Shown piece by piece: positions 11,654 through 24,167 of a stretch of 64,000 nt of DNA. Source of the DNA: Pseudophaeomoniella oleicola (taxonomy: Eukaryota > Ascomycota > Eurotiomycetes > Phaeomoniellales > Phaeomoniellaceae); NCBI GenBank assembly GCA_003868215.1, contig QWDQ01000019.1, positions 310,001 through 374,000 of the forward strand, read 5' to 3'. The stretch's first letter is position 1. Each line of letters begins with the position of its first letter. A program made the translations under genes and the position numbers. The notes under the pieces were generated by a model, which worked only from the letters and a program-made list of their open reading frames with translations, was not told where the DNA came from and searched no databases.

Positions 11654-13187
11654 ATGGGCATCCCCGCAGTGCGTGTGGCACCCTCCGCCGCCAAGAGGGC
11701 AACAAGTCTTCTGAGAGCTATTCAGTATACACATCCACCCAACTGCCCGTGTCATGGAAACCCTAGCTATCACCAGCATACGCCTGCAGTCATTAAAAAT
11801 GCTCGGAGGAGTCTTGGGACTCCGATCGATCACTCTAGAGAAAAGGAATATGCTTTTGAAATGGCAGCATCTAGCATTAGATTCGGTCCCGGGTGCACGA
11901 AGGAAGTAGGCATGGACTTTAAGAATATGGGAGTCAACAAGGTATGTGTGGTTACCGACTCGACGGTTGCAAAGTTAGATGCGATGAAGCAAGTCATCGA
12001 GGGGTTGACGAAGGAAGGGGTGGATTTTACGGTGTATGACAAAGTGAGGGTTGAGCCCAAGGATTATTCGTGAGTGCTACAGGAGACTGTACCCGTAGAC
12101 ATCGGGTTGACTGTATGACAGGATAAAAGATGCGATAGCCTTCGCTAAACCCTCAGGAGCAGATGCTTTCCTAGCTGTTGGTGGTGGCTCGGTCATCGAT
12201 ACAGCGAAACTTATGAATCTTTATTCGGAATATCCCGAGGCTGACTTTCTCGACTTTGTCAATGCTCCCTTGGGGAAAGGTTTGCCTATTACCAAGAAGT
12301 TAAAACCACTGGTTGCGGTGCCCACTACTGCTGGAACGGGCTCAGAGACAACGGGTACCGCCATCTTCGATTTAGTTTCTAAGAAAGCCAAAACAGGAAT
12401 TGCCCACCGAAACCTCAAGCCTACACTAGGGATTTGTGACCCTCTCAATACGCGGACGATGCCATCTGCTGTCCATGCCTCCTCTGGATTGGACGTGCTT
12501 TGTCATTCCTTGGAGTCATGGACCGCCATCCCGTATCAAGAACGAACGCCCCGTCCAGACAACCCAATAAAGCGTCCGGCTTATCAGGGGGCGAACCCGA
12601 TTTCTGATATATTCTCACTCAACGCCCTACGAAGCACGATCAAGTATCTACCTCGTGCCGTCGCCGACCCAGACGACTTCGAAGCACAATCCGAAATGCT
12701 TCTTGCTGCTACATTAGCTGGTGTCGGGTTCGGTAACGCTGGCGTCCACCTTTGCCACGGAATGAGCTATCCCATCTCGGGCCAGAATCCGGGTTACAAG
12801 CACGCAGGCTACGCTGTCGATTCGCCTATCATTCCTCATGGTGTCTCCGTTGCCGTCACTGCTCCGGCCGTCTTCAAGTTCACTGCAGCCAGTAATCCCG
12901 ATCGCCATCTCGCAGCCGCCGAGGTATTCGGAATTGATATCTCGAACGTCAAGAGGGAAAGTGCAGGCGAAATTTTAAGCGAAGCGATAGCAGAGTTCCT
13001 CCTCAAATTGGGCGACCAACCACGAGGCCTCAAGGCACTCGGTTTCGGCAGTGGAGACATTGACGAACTGGTTGAGGGAACATTGCCGCAGCAGCGTGTT
13101 TTGATGTTGGCACCGACTTTGAGCCACGAAATCAATGAGGAGAGGGAACAGCTCAGGACTTTGTTTGAAGAAGCACTGGAATACTAG
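11654..13187 (+). CDS. Hydroxyacid-oxoacid transhydrogenase (iron-containing ADH family), mitochondrial
   Basis: Exons 11654..12069 and 12122..13187 (52-nt intron, GTGAGT...ACAG, phase 2) give 493 aa. The first 40 residues are Arg/Ala/Ser-rich with almost no acid residues, as in a mitochondrial presequence. The body is a type III metal-dependent alcohol dehydrogenase: dinucleotide-binding GGGSVIDTAK, then PTTAGTGSETT, and metal-ligand segments around SGLDVLCHSLES and HLCHGMSYP...IIPHG. Closest in character is ADHFE1/HOT, which oxidises 4-hydroxybutyrate to succinic semialdehyde while reducing 2-oxoglutarate. ATG 11654 is the first true ATG in the frame. A plain NAD-dependent iron alcohol dehydrogenase is the alternative, but the length and insertions (for example ATLAGVGFGNAGVHLCHG) favour HOT. 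Confidence 0.9.
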
Positions 13188-13488
13188 AAAATGTGGTATA
13201 AACACAACACTATTGAACTCTGCACATAACTCATCGACTGCTGTAAAGCATCCTGCGTGCACACAGTCAGATGAACAAATAACAAATACAAACTACATCA
13301 AAGAAGTTCTCCTGAAACCACATACATGTTCTGTATATACCAACCCTCGGTAACAAGTAGTTGAAAAATGTCCAACCCGTCAGGGGCAACAACAGACGAG
13401 AGAAAGGCGAAATAATAACCGCCTTCGCCTTCTCCCATCCACCCTACCTTCCTGTTATCAACCTACCTACCTTACCTCGCCACCTACG

Positions 13489-13513
13489 CCAGCCAGCCAG
13501 CCAGCCAGCCAGC
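13489..13513. repeat. CCAG tetranucleotide microsatellite
   Basis: About six tandem CCAG units between the transhydrogenase and OPT genes. A second run of the same unit lies at 42111-42132. Confidence 0.9.
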
Positions 13514-14525
13514 ACTTCTTCCATTTTAGAGGGTGACAGGGGGTAAAGGGTTTGGTCAAGATAAGTAATGGCTTCCTTCGGAGTGCATGTCGGAGGCGAT
13601 AAGGGACTAGTAATTAGTCTCGAGAATGGGATCTCCACGGAAAAGAGCGCTTCTTTGTTTCTTATTTCTTCTTCTGATATTATTGATGATTTTGTACGGG
13701 GTAAGGTACAGTACCTACCTAGCTAAGATACTTGGTAGGTATATATGTACGGGCTAAGGATCCGAAAGAGGAGGGAGGTTCGTGATAGGAAAGGGAACTC
13801 ATTTGATGGGAAGTGTTTTTTTGATTATTTCTCTTTCACTTGTCCCTCATATCTTGCGTTATTCTTTCTTCTCGTCCTTCCCTCCCCAACTTGAGGTGCA
13901 ATGTATTGTTGATCGGCTTGTCCTTCCTTACCTATGAAGATAAGGAGACATCTCGTCTGTCCAAGAGAGGGGTTCAGTATTTTGGTATATAAGAGAGAAA
14001 ATATGTGGGCCTGCAGAGGAGGGCATCGTGATGTTTGTCGATGCAAACACCAAGCAATTATGATCGACAGTCCAACCAAACCCCCCTGTCTTTCCAACGT
14101 CAAACGGTTCGAAAAACGAATGAGACAAAAAAAGCCTCCTTCCTTTTCCGGTTGTGTTTCGTGTTATCGTCGTTTTTGTTTTTGCGCTCTGCCGGCGCCC
14201 TCTATCAGAAGATTCTGCAATGTTATGCGTATCGTCGTGCTGCTGCCTATCGCAAAGATGCATTAAGATCGTGCATGCATTTCTCCTACTACCTACCTAC
14301 TTCTTGCTTTGCTTATCATATCCGTTTCTAGGAGGTCAGAACATGTTGCAGCGGGCATGGCCGTCTATATCTGCCTTCATCGGAATGCCGACTTTGCATG
14401 TGCTCCCCTGCACTGCACATTGTTCGAAGTCTTCATGGTAAGTGGTGGTTCGGAAAGCTGCCGTATGGTACAAATCAGGTAGGTGGGAAAATATTTATCT
14501 CGCTCTCGTATCTCAGTATGTGAGG

Positions 14526-14532
14526 TATATAA
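14526..14532 (+). promoter_or_regulatory. TATA-like box before the OPT gene
   Basis: TATATAA 62 nt before the chosen ATG (14594) and 23 nt before the alternative ATG (14555). The short distance to 14555 favours the downstream start. Confidence 0.4.
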
Positions 14533-14593
14533 TGAGAGTGAAGAACGTCGTCGTATGTCACATTTCTTTCTCTCGTCGTTATCGTTTGCCAAC

Positions 14594-16895
14594 ATGACTT
14601 CCAACGGAGGTGCCATGGGCACCGGCTCCGTAGACGAAGACGTTGTTAAAGCCAATATCATCTCTTTGAATGATGACAGCCCTATCGGCTCTCAGGATCC
14701 GAGTATCAAAGCTGAGAAAGGTGAGGTCCTCAGCATCCGTGAGGCAAGAGCGTCCATTGGCACGGGCGAGATACTCCTTTCCAACGATGATCCATTTCCC
14801 GAGGATCCTGATGGGGAGATCGAGGTCCAACAATTTACCGTTCGGGCTGTGTTCGTAGGTTGTATTCTGGGAGGCGTTATCGCGGCTTCAAAGTATGTTC
14901 CTTTCTTCCCAACCCGAACGAGATGTACAGTAATGCTAACTACTATCAGCGTCTACCTAGGTCTCAAAACTGGATGGACCTTTGGGGCATCCCTTTTCGG
15001 ATCGATCTTTGGCTTCGCAATCCTCAAACCTTTGTCGAGAGCCCTTCCTAAACACTTTGGGGGAGGGTATTTCGGACCCAAGGAGAATGTCTGCTGCCAG
15101 TCTGCCGCCACCGCCGCTGGGTCCCTCGGCTTGCTCTTCACGTCTGGTTTCCCAGCTGCTTACCAACTGGGTCTTCTTGGCAAATCGCCGAAAGATGATT
15201 TCCCCAAACTCATCACCTTCACTGCGTGCTGTGCCTACTACGGCATGTTCTTTGCTATTCCCTTGCGCAAGTTGTACATTGTCAAACAGAAGCTTGTGTT
15301 CCCTAGCGGCACTGCTGCCGCACATACTATCCGTTCGATGCATGTGGGAAAGAACGCGGAGGCTAACGCCCGCAAGAAGACAAACGCTCTGATCATCGCC
15401 TTTGTCTTTGCTATCACCTGGCGATGTGTTTCGGAGTATGCCCCAGGCATGATGTGGGACTGGCATTGGGGATGGACCTTCTACCGCCTTGGGTGGTCAG
15501 GTATGATATATGTTGAGAATTGGAACTGGGTGTGGGAATGGACTCCTGCGTTCATCGGTGTTGGTCTTCTCGTAGGTCTCAACTCGGGTTTTTCATTCTC
15601 GGGTGGCTCAATTCTTGCCTGGGGTGTCATTGGCCCATCTCTCATCACCACCGGAAAGGCGTTCGGTGAGGCGGTTTCACCAGAGTATCCTGGATATATG
15701 AACTACATGGGGATGGTCCTCGATGATCCGGTCCATCGACCGAGCCCTCGGTATTGGCTTATCTGGTAAGTTGTCCAAATCATGCTCGCTCAGAGGCATC
15801 AGCTGACAGGTCAGGCCTGGTACAATGTTACTCATATGTGGTGCCTTCGCGGAATTGTTTGCGAACTACAAGATCCTTTGGAATTCGCTCGTCAAGATGG
15901 TATCACCAATCCTTCGACTCATTCGCAGGACAGAGATGTCCGAGGAGCAACTCATAGACGACCCAGTTCCAGCGAACGAACAAGTGCCGTGGTGGATGTG
16001 GAGCGGAGGGGTTGCCCTTGCCTGTATCTTCACCTGCGTAGTCCTCGGACTCCAGTACGGTCAGAACGTCGGCGTGTCAGTCATCTCGATCATTTTCGCC
16101 TTCATCTTCAGTTTCATTGGCGCAGAGAGCGTAGGCAGAACCAACATCAACCCTGTCACGTCAATGGGAAACGCGTCTCAACTTGTCATCGGCGGCGTCA
16201 CGCAGGGTAAATACCCCATCCCTGATGCCCAGCTCCTAAACATTACTGGTGGGATGGTCGCCCTCGGTGCTGCTGAACAGTCTGCGGATATGCTGGGTGA
16301 CCTGAAGACAACTCATTTGCTACGTGCCTCTCCTCGAGTCCAATTCTACGCCCAAATGATCGGTGCTCTTGTCTCCATCTTCATGTCAGTTGGCATTTAT
16401 GTCCTTTTCTCCGAAGCGTACCCGTGCATCAATTCCCTCGCCGGCCAGACCAGCTGCTCCTTCTCGGCACCAGACGTGGGGGCATATCGTGCCATTGCCA
16501 TTGCTGTCACAAGCCCAACAACGCCTATCCCTCCGTCATCAGGATACACGGCCATCGCCCTCGGTGTCTTCTCAGTCGTCATGACCTTCGTCAAGTACCG
16601 CTTCATTCCTGCCAACAAGCAACACTTCGTCCCCAACTTCGTCGCCATGGGTATCGCCTTTATCCTTAACACTACAACATACCCGACTGCTGTAGCGTTC
16701 GGAGCAACAGTCGCATACCTGTGGAGGAAGAACTACCCCATGGCATTTGCGATGTACTGCTACGCTGTTGCCGCGGGATGTATCGCCGGAGAAGGGCTTG
16801 GGGGTATCGTGGGCGCTGTTTTGCAGATTGCGAAGGTCAGCGGATCATACAAAGGAACGGTTGTGGGTTGTCCGGCTTTTGAGTACTGTGGATGA
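14594..16895 (+). CDS. OPT-family oligopeptide / metal-chelate transporter
   Basis: Exons 14594..14892, 14950..15765 and 15815..16895 give 731 aa. The first junction restores the family motif SNVYLGLKTGWTFG and the second gives WPGTMLLICGAFAE. Many hydrophobic helices follow, with OPT/YSL-type segments such as VFPSGTAAAHTIRSMH, LNSGFSFSGGSILAWGVIGP and GAESVGRTNINPVTSMGNASQL. OPT proteins carry small peptides, glutathione or metal-chelate complexes inward with protons. The acidic N-terminal 90 residues are cytosolic. An in-frame ATG at 14555 would add 13 residues; 14594 has the better start context (GCCAACATGAC). The first intron is 57 nt, a multiple of three, with no stop, so its retention would only insert 19 residues. 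Substrate is not predictable. Confidence 0.93.
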
Positions 16896-17916
16896 GCGGG
16901 ATTGAACAATGGATGATATCCGGACGATCTTGATATGGAAAATTGTCATGGACAGGGACTTAGAGATGCAGTAGATACTCGATTGGCGGTTGCAGTTCGT
17001 TCGCTTAGTAATTTCTCAAGCGTCAGAATAGAAATCCAACGACATGATTACGCGTTTCTCCCTTTCTCCTTTCTCGACTTGCTCCATAATCACCTTACTG
17101 ACCATCAGAGACAAGACCATCGGTACCTGTGATAATTGCTTTCAGGATATAGTGAGATCATCAAGTTCTTTGAACCTGTTTAAGCTCTCTCTAACCCATT
17201 GAACCTCGCAAATCACATTATCCGACTAATAGATCAGAAGAGAAGCGAGCCTAGACCCGGATTCGAGATAGAATACCAATGGTTGACGCGGCTCAAGATG
17301 AGTTCAGCCAGCCTTTGGACTAACGAAAGACAAATAGTGACTAAAAATGATACCAACGAAAGGGATCAGGATCAGGGGACCTTGAGGCTTATACAGCGCT
17401 ATATCAACATCCGGTTTAGCGACCGTCTGCCCTTGAGCGGATCTATCAAGATCTCGAGATCTAGATTCTCTCTTCCTTTCCCATTCTCCTTCTGTTACGG
17501 CGGCACTAGTACATGAACGGTATACGCGAAACCGAGGCTGTCGCCCTTTCCTTCGATGGTTCAAAGTCACAGGGATGTCGGATGCTCTCTGTTCTACTGC
17601 TTCTGTGCCTGGCAAAAGTACTGGACGGCTCAGGTACCGAAACCGTGGCTTGCTTAGCTCAATAGTGCCGGCGACGCCTTCGCATTGCAAATGACAACAT
17701 GTCGAATCTATAGGGCATGGCTCTAGACTTCTGAGGCGCGACGTCTAGGCAGATAGCCAAGTCTGACCGTGATGATGATGATGATGCCTTATAAGTGTTC
17801 CTTGATGTCCACCTCATGACTTCGAAGAGCTTCTCTCTTCAGTTGCTTCGTCTTCTCATTGTACTTTATATTTCTGTCGCTCTCTTCTGCGCTACTCTTC
17901 TGTTCATTTTTACGCT
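16896..17916. other. Intergenic region
   Basis: No gene seen. An ATG/GAT trinucleotide run lies at about 17771-17786. A TATA-like element (TTATAAG, around 17790) sits about 125 bp before the GH16 start. Confidence 0.55.
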
Positions 17917-19533
17917 ATGGTTTCATCCTTCTCTTCACGTGGCCGACGCGCTGCCATTCTCTCCCTTCTGTCTGCTTTCCCTGTCTTTGCTCAGGCCAGT
18001 ACGGTCGTCACGTCTTCTACAACTGCAGCCGCTTATACACTGCAAACCACATATGCGGGCTCGAGCTTCTTCGATGGTTTTACATTCTTCACTGTAAGTC
18101 AATTGGTTGATCTACTGCAGGATTTGACCAGTCTAGCTGACACTCCATAGGATGCAGATCCGACTCACGGCTTTGTGACGTATGAGAGCTCTTCCTGCTG
18201 TCCCAATCTCGTGTACTAATTGTTCTAGATATGTCGATCGATCTACTGCTCAGAACAGTGGCCTCATTAGTGCTGCCGATGGATCGCCTATATACATTGG
18301 AGTCGATCATACCCATACCTATGACAGCTCCGCATACTACTACAATACCAACGGTGTTGGAAGACCTAGCGTCAGAATCACCAGTAATCAGAAATATAAT
18401 CATGGGCTATTCATTGCAGATATCGCGAACATGCCTGGTGGCGTTTGCGGTACCTGGCCCGCACTGTGAGTGTGCACAGGATCTCACTATGTCCCTTATT
18501 GACAAGATATAGTTGGACACTTGGAGATGGTACTTGGCCATATCACGGTGAAATTGATATTATCGAGCAAGTGAACTCCGCTTCCACCGATCAGTCTTCC
18601 CTGCACACCGGTGGAACATGCATGGCTCCAAGTGGCGTCACTCAAACCGGCACAACATTGGCCACCAATTGCACGTACGATTCCAATACCGGAGCCAACA
18701 GTGCCGGCTGCGAGGTTGCCGACCCCGACACGTATTCCTTCGGCCTCAACTTCAACTCCAACGACGGCGGTGTCTACGCCATGGAATGGACCTCCAGCGC
18801 CATCAAGATCTGGTTCTGGCGCCGCGGCTCGATCCCATCTGACATCACAATAGGCACGCCTTCGCCGTCCGGCTGGGGAACACCCAACGCCTTCTTTCAG
18901 GGAGCCTGCAACATCGACTCCAATTTCATCAACCATCAGATCGTCCTCGACACTACCTTTTGCGGTGATTGGGCGGGCAACGTCTGGTCTGACTCGTGTG
19001 CGGCGTCGACGGGCGTTTCGAGCTGCGCGCAGTACGTGGCGAATAACCCTGGCGCTTTCAAGAACATGTACTGGTCCATCAACTCCATCAAGGTGTATCA
19101 GCAGGGTAGTGGTGGTAGTAGTTCTGCGGTTGGTACATCTTCGACATCATCTGCTCATTCTACCACTACTACTACAACAACATCATCCTTGTCGTCATAT
19201 ACCTCTTCACATCCAACGACTTCTAGTACCTCTTCACCACACCCGACAACGTCCTCGACCTCGACGCATTCCACCGTCTCCTCTTCGACTTCCACGCATC
19301 CCACAACCTCATCAACCCATCATCCATTAACCTCATCATCACACCCACCATCACCACCACCACCCTCCACCACTCTCTCCTCAAAACATTCCACGACATC
19401 ATCATCATCATCAAAATCATCAACCACCACCACCAAAAAGACATCTTCATCCTCGCACACAACTCTACACACCAGCACCAGTACCAGTACCAGGAGAACG
19501 ACACCGACACCGACGTCTACAACGCGCCGCTAA
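17917..19533 (+). CDS. Secreted GH16 endo-1,3(4)-beta-glucanase with Ser/Thr-rich tail
   Basis: Exons 17917..18093, 18151..18179 (29 nt), 18229..18465 and 18513..19533 give 487 aa; all junctions keep frame. An N-terminal signal sequence (RRAAILSLLSAFPVFAQAS) is followed by the GH16 fold. The catalytic motif HGEIDIIEQVN puts the nucleophile at Glu161, Asp163 between, and the acid/base at Glu166. Family segments MPGGVCGTWPALWTLG, LHTGGTCMAPSG and WGTPNAFFQGACNIDSNF are intact. GH16 enzymes of this group hydrolyse mixed-linkage or 1,3-beta-glucans in the wall or medium. From about residue 365 the protein is almost only Ser, Thr, Pro and His, a likely heavily O-glycosylated linker. It ends in basic residues without a hydrophobic GPI signal, so it looks soluble or wall-associated. 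Confidence 0.93.
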
Positions 19534-19993
19534 CTTATCTTTTTCTGGGAACTCGGGACTCGGACTTCCATCGTTCTGTGTTATTGTATTTTGTGTATAT
19601 AGTACCTATGTTGTTGCGGTTTTATATATAGATGTGTGTGTGTATACTAATTTACTATTACTACTACTACTTCTTCTTCTTCTTCTTCTTCTTTTTTGTG
19701 TGTTTTCTTGGTTTGAGTATCTACACACCTACCCACATATCCAACAGCATAAAAGTCTACCTGATTGAATAATAGTGTTAGAGACGATAATCATGCAAGC
19801 CTTTTGGTTAACTTTCGGGGGGAAGGAAAAGGGGGGTGGGCGGGGGACTGCAAATGTTGTAGATTTCTTTTTTGGGAACGATAATATATATTCTTTTTTA
19901 TAATTTTTTTACTTTTTCTCTCTATAATGATAAAAGGTCCATCCATTCAACGCTCGCGTTGTGGAAAAAACGGTTTGTCTGACTTGAAATCAA
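19534..19993. other. Convergent 3' region with CTT repeat
   Basis: Separates the converging GH16 and SDR stops. Includes a (CTT)n run at about 19669-19692, TATATA stretches, and a G-rich patch at 19818-19846. Confidence 0.6.
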
Positions 19994-20962
19994 TCAAAAG
20001 TCGGCGCTCTTCGCGATATCCTCCATCTTATCAAACACCTCGGTCAAAGATGCGATCTTGCCCCTCCCGGCAGCCACAGCACCGGAACCGAGAGGCAAAC
20101 GTAAGAGCGAGCCGAGGTTCTTGTCCTTGGCCATACCCTCACCCGTGACGACGTCGTAGATGCGCTCGGCCGCTTTCTCCGGGTCACCGGCCTGCTTGCC
20201 GTCGAGATCCTTGAAGAGCTTGAACATGTTCGCGACGCCGTCGGTTTTCATGTACGTGTCGCTGATGGGCGCGTACTGGACGCCGCCGCCCGCGTGCTGC
20301 TCTTTGCCCTTGTCGGTCAGGAAGCCCGTGCGGAAGGCCGAGGGTTCGACGACGAGGACGCGGACGCCGAAGGGCGCGACTTCGGCGGCGAGACCTTCGC
20401 TGAGGCCCTCGAGGGCGAATTTCGAGGCCGCGTAGATGCCGGCGGTGGGGCCGCTGCGGAGGCCCGAGGTCGAGGACATGTTGACGATGGTGCCGGAGGA
20501 GCGGGCGCGCATGCCGGGGAGGACGGCTTGGATGACTTTGACGGGGCCGTAGAGGTTGGTTTCTAGTTGGTGTTGGTACATTGACATTCTGTGTGTCAGA
20601 CCCATTAGTATTTTTGCGCTTTCCATGCAACCACAAGACTTAAAAGAATGGGGATTGCAAACTTACGGAGTCTCCTCTACAACACCGAGAACCGAATAAC
20701 CCGCATTGTTCACGACAACATCAAGTCTTCCATAGATCTCTTCAGCCTTCTTGACAACATCCTTGACATCAGAAGCCGTCACATCCATGGCAATCCAGTG
20801 ACCGCCCTTCTTCGTGACTTCTTCGACCAACTCCGGAGTCCTGGATGGGTTTCGCGACGACGCGATCAAGCGGTCACCGCGAGCCAGCACGGTGCGGGCC
20901 AACATGGTCCCGAAACCGCTCGAGCAGCCGGTGATGAACCAGACCTTTGATGTTGCGGCCAT
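19994..20962 (-). CDS. Short-chain dehydrogenase/reductase (classical SDR)
   Basis: Exons 20962..20667 and 20588..19994 give 296 aa; the 78-nt intron (GTAAGT...ACACAG) joins EETP|MSMYQ. Features of a classical SDR are present in order: cofactor loop TGCSSGFG near the N-terminus, NNAG after the fourth strand, and catalytic Ser plus Tyr-x-x-x-Lys in NMSSTSG...YAASK. The protein oxidises or reduces a hydroxyl/carbonyl with NAD(P)H; the substrate is unknown. The start at 20962 gives the usual short lead-in to the Rossmann fold. An in-frame ATG at 21043 would add 27 residues that include a run of five His, and a TATA box lies 75 nt before it. The second exon is notably GC-rich. Confidence 0.9.
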
Positions 20963-22723
20963 ATCTGCGGACTTTTCGTTGTCGGTGTGGTGGTGATGAT
21001 GGGGAAGGATTTTCGAACTGACGGATTTGATCTTGGGAATCATATAGAAGGTCTTTATTGGGATTTCGAGTAGAGAGAACTAAAAAAAAAAAAAAAACAG
21101 AAAATATGGGATATCGGTCTTTTATATGCCCATGACGACGAGCACCACCACCCCATCGAAGCAGAGGGGGACAAGCAAAAGCCCCACCCTAACGAGTACC
21201 TTACGTTGTACCATAGTAAGTTACGAATGCAATTGGGATTCTATGGTTTCGGAAGCATGTCGGATTTAACACCGCGGCGGCGGCGGGGCTTATCCGCATC
21301 TGTCTGTATATTACAAAATCTCCATTGACGTACTTTCGTCCCAATCATCTTCATAATAAAAAAGATATCATTCGTTTGTACGGACTGGCCAACTCAACAA
21401 TTTTCCACAGTCCCTTACAAAAACATGAGACAAAGGAGAAGAAAAACACAGTTAGAAAACATTAGCCACGTAACTCATTCTGATAGTAATTAAATTACCG
21501 TTGAAAAGCATTCATTGAAGAAGAACGACCATCATCATCATCCCGTTCGGGTTTCCACTTTTCCTGAACCCGAAAGATATCGGCCGAAAATTTGATACTG
21601 GTTAGAAGATATCGGCCGATGCTTCGTTTTCCAGCAGAGGTTTTGCTGCCTGGGAAGGTGGCATGTTCGAAAAGGATGTGAAAGAATCCGTTGTAAGCGT
21701 TTCAGAGCAGAAGATAATTGACTAGAGTACTCGTTGCCTAAATACGTTCGGCATCCAGGACTGCTGGTGTTACGTAAGCTATAGCCGACGTTGTTTCGGC
21801 CCGTGTTTCTTTCCGCTGGATGTCGATAGTCTTACCCATGTTTGCTGTCGAGTTCGCCTAGCACAGCAGAGGACCGTGCCGTGAACCGAACGGGGGTCAC
21901 TGTTAGGTTAGGAAGTCTTTATTCCATTCCAGCTGGTTCCCAAGCCATATTCAATAAAGCACTCGAGACGGACGGACGGTGCCAGAGTCGGAGGCTTCTA
22001 ATGCTACTTCCAGAAAGCCGTCCTATCAGCACCCTGCCATGAGGAACAGAAAGTAAATAAACCAATGATCTGAACTGGAAAGTCCTATTGTAACTGCTTG
22101 AGGAACGGAATATAAACTCCGGGTCCCGACCCCTCTGCCTATCGAGCTTGGGAGGGAGGCGGTGGGGGGGGGTTGGATCATGTTGACGCCTCTGTCCTTG
22201 GTCTCTGGGTCATTATATTTTTCGGGACAACCCTCCTTTGATAGGGCATGAGTAAGTATTACTACACCCGTCGAAAAAATGGAATGCAAACATTCCATGG
22301 TAGGGTCCAAGGCCAGCAGTAAGAGAATAACAACAAGAGCCTTTTTTTCTCTTTCTCTGCGTGTGTTTATACACAGGCTATAAATGGTTCGGCATCGCCA
22401 GCAGCCTGTCCTGTCTTTGTGGTTATGGCTCTGCGGTGTAAGGGAGTAGCACCAGAAGCGGTATCATCATCCAGGGGCCGGCTGGTCAGGTTGTATATGC
22501 GGGAATCTCCTTTCCAACTACCGAGATAACTGTAATCACCTCGACGACGCAGTTTCCTGGTTAGTCTGGCCGACTCACGCGATAAGGAGTAGATATCTGC
22601 CTACACTTCGTTAGCTACCTAGTAGCTACCAGGGTCCTCAGGTGAGTGAAGTAGAGGGAGGTTTCTAGGAACCTACACATGTAAGTCTGAAGAAATCGGC
22701 AATGAGTGAAACCATAAGACAAA
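20963..22723. other. Intergenic, divergent promoters of SDR and FAD oxidoreductase
   Basis: 1.76 kb with no supported gene. Contains an A-run at 21082-21097 (a T-tract on the SDR strand), a CGG run near 21274, and a nearly repeated AGATATCGGCCGA segment at about 21577 and 21608. GTAGCTACCTAGTAGCTACC-like sequence lies near 22612. Confidence 0.6.
21118..21125 (-). promoter_or_regulatory. TATA box of the SDR gene
   Basis: TATAAAAG on the minus strand, followed downstream by a pyrimidine tract (21097-21082). It is 156 nt before ATG 20962 and 75 nt before the alternative ATG 21043. Confidence 0.5.
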
Positions 22724-24167
22724 ATGTCCCCCTCAGTAATCGATCAGTTCCCGCCGAACGCGACCATCCCGTTCTGGCGGACCGAAATCCACGAGCTGGA
22801 CAACCACAGATCCACAGAGAATCTGCCACAGGAAGTCGATGTGGTGGTCATCGGCGCAGGCTATGCGGGGGTCAGCACGGTATATCACCTCCTCTCCTCT
22901 CCTCAACAGGCAGAAGGAGAAAAGGACATACCACCCCCTCCTTCCGTAGTAATCCTCGAAGCCCGCCAAATCTCCTCGGGTGCCACCGGCCGTAACGGCG
23001 GGCACATCAAGCCGGACGTGTACTTCAACCTGCTGAAATACGCGCAAAAATTCGGGCTCGAGGAAGCGGCCGAGTTTGCACGATTCGAGGCGGCGAACGT
23101 GATCGCCGTGAAGGCCCTGGTGGATCGCGAAGGGATCGATTGCGATTTCCTGTTGACGAGGGCCGTCGATGTGTACCTGGATCAAGGACAGGCCGAGGAA
23201 GTCGAGAGGAATTGGAGGGAGTTGAAGGCATTGGGGAGAGCGAGTTTGAGTGATGTACAGTTTATTGGGGGAAAGGATGCAGAGCGGGTATGTTGGATCA
23301 TATTGACCTGAGAGTTACTGCCTGAGTTTGATTTACTCATGATTACTGCAGGTGTCTGGCGTCAGAGGGGCTCGTTGCTGCTTTTCCTTCACAGCCGCCT
23401 CGCTCTGGCCGTACAAACTCATTATCCATCTTCTTGCTGAATTGATCAAGAAAGGGGTGAACGTGCAGACGAACACGCCTGTCACTTCAGTATCAGACAC
23501 CCCAGACAAAGACGGAAGATGGACCGTCACCACTGACCGCGGATCTATCAAAGCCAAAAAGATCGTCTACGCGACGAACGGCTACACGGCCGCCATACTC
23601 CCCGACTTTAGCCAGAAAATCGTACCGGTGCGTGCCATATGCAGCCGCATCGTCTCTCCCAAGGGCACCCTCTCCCCCTTCCTCTCCAACACCTACAGCA
23701 TCCGCTACGGTCCGTCGCAGGCGGACTACCTGATCCCACGACCGGACGGCAGCATCGTCGTTGGTGGCGCCAAGCAATGCTACTGGTCCGACAAACCTCA
23801 CTGGTACAATGTCACGGACGACAGCAAATTGATCGAACCGGCGGCGCGCTACTTCGACGGCCTGATGCAACGCCGCTTCATCGGGTGGGAAGACAGCGAT
23901 GCGTACACGGACGCCGTCTGGACGGGCATTCAGGGCTGGAGTTCCGACTTCATGCCCTACGTCGGTGAATTGCCCGATCGGCCGCCGGGTCAGATGGTCA
24001 TCGCTGGGTTCTCGGGCCACGGCATGCCGATCATCTACCTTGCCGCGAAGGAACTGGCCGATATGCTGAGGGACGGGAGGTCGTTTGAGCAGACGACGTT
24101 GCCGAAGGTGTTTAAGCCGAGCAAGGAGAGGTTGGCGAGTCAGACGAATGAGATACTGGGGCTGTGA
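22724..24167 (+). CDS. FAD-dependent oxidoreductase, DAO family
   Basis: Exons 22724..23287 and 23352..24167 (64-nt intron, GTATGT...GCAG, phase 0) give 459 aa. The dinucleotide-binding motif VVVIGAGYAGVSTVYHL lies at about residues 41-57. The GATGRNGGH segment is characteristic of D-amino-acid-oxidase-like enzymes related to gamma-glutamylputrescine oxidase, and the C-terminal GFSGHGMPIIY segment closes the FAD site. Members oxidise amines or secondary amino acids, releasing an imine and H2O2 or passing electrons on. No signal sequence is visible and the C-terminus (EILGL) has no peroxisomal signal. It converges on cytochrome b5, which is probably coincidental. Exact substrate unknown. Confidence 0.9.

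Larger units (their letters stand above)
13188..14593. other. Intergenic region with a CCAG microsatellite
   Basis: No supported gene in 1.4 kb. Contains ACCTACCTACC runs near 13460, a CCAG tandem repeat, and a TACCTACCTAG/TAGGTA pair near 13715-13740. The final part is the promoter of the OPT gene. Confidence 0.6.

Noticed and set aside
14555-14593. ATG 14555 as the OPT start
   Set aside because: Poorer context and only about 23 nt from the TATA-like element; 14594 is preferred, though not proven.
20184-20636. 150-codon Arg-rich frame on the SDR strand
   Set aside because: It is a shifted-frame shadow of the GC-rich SDR exon.
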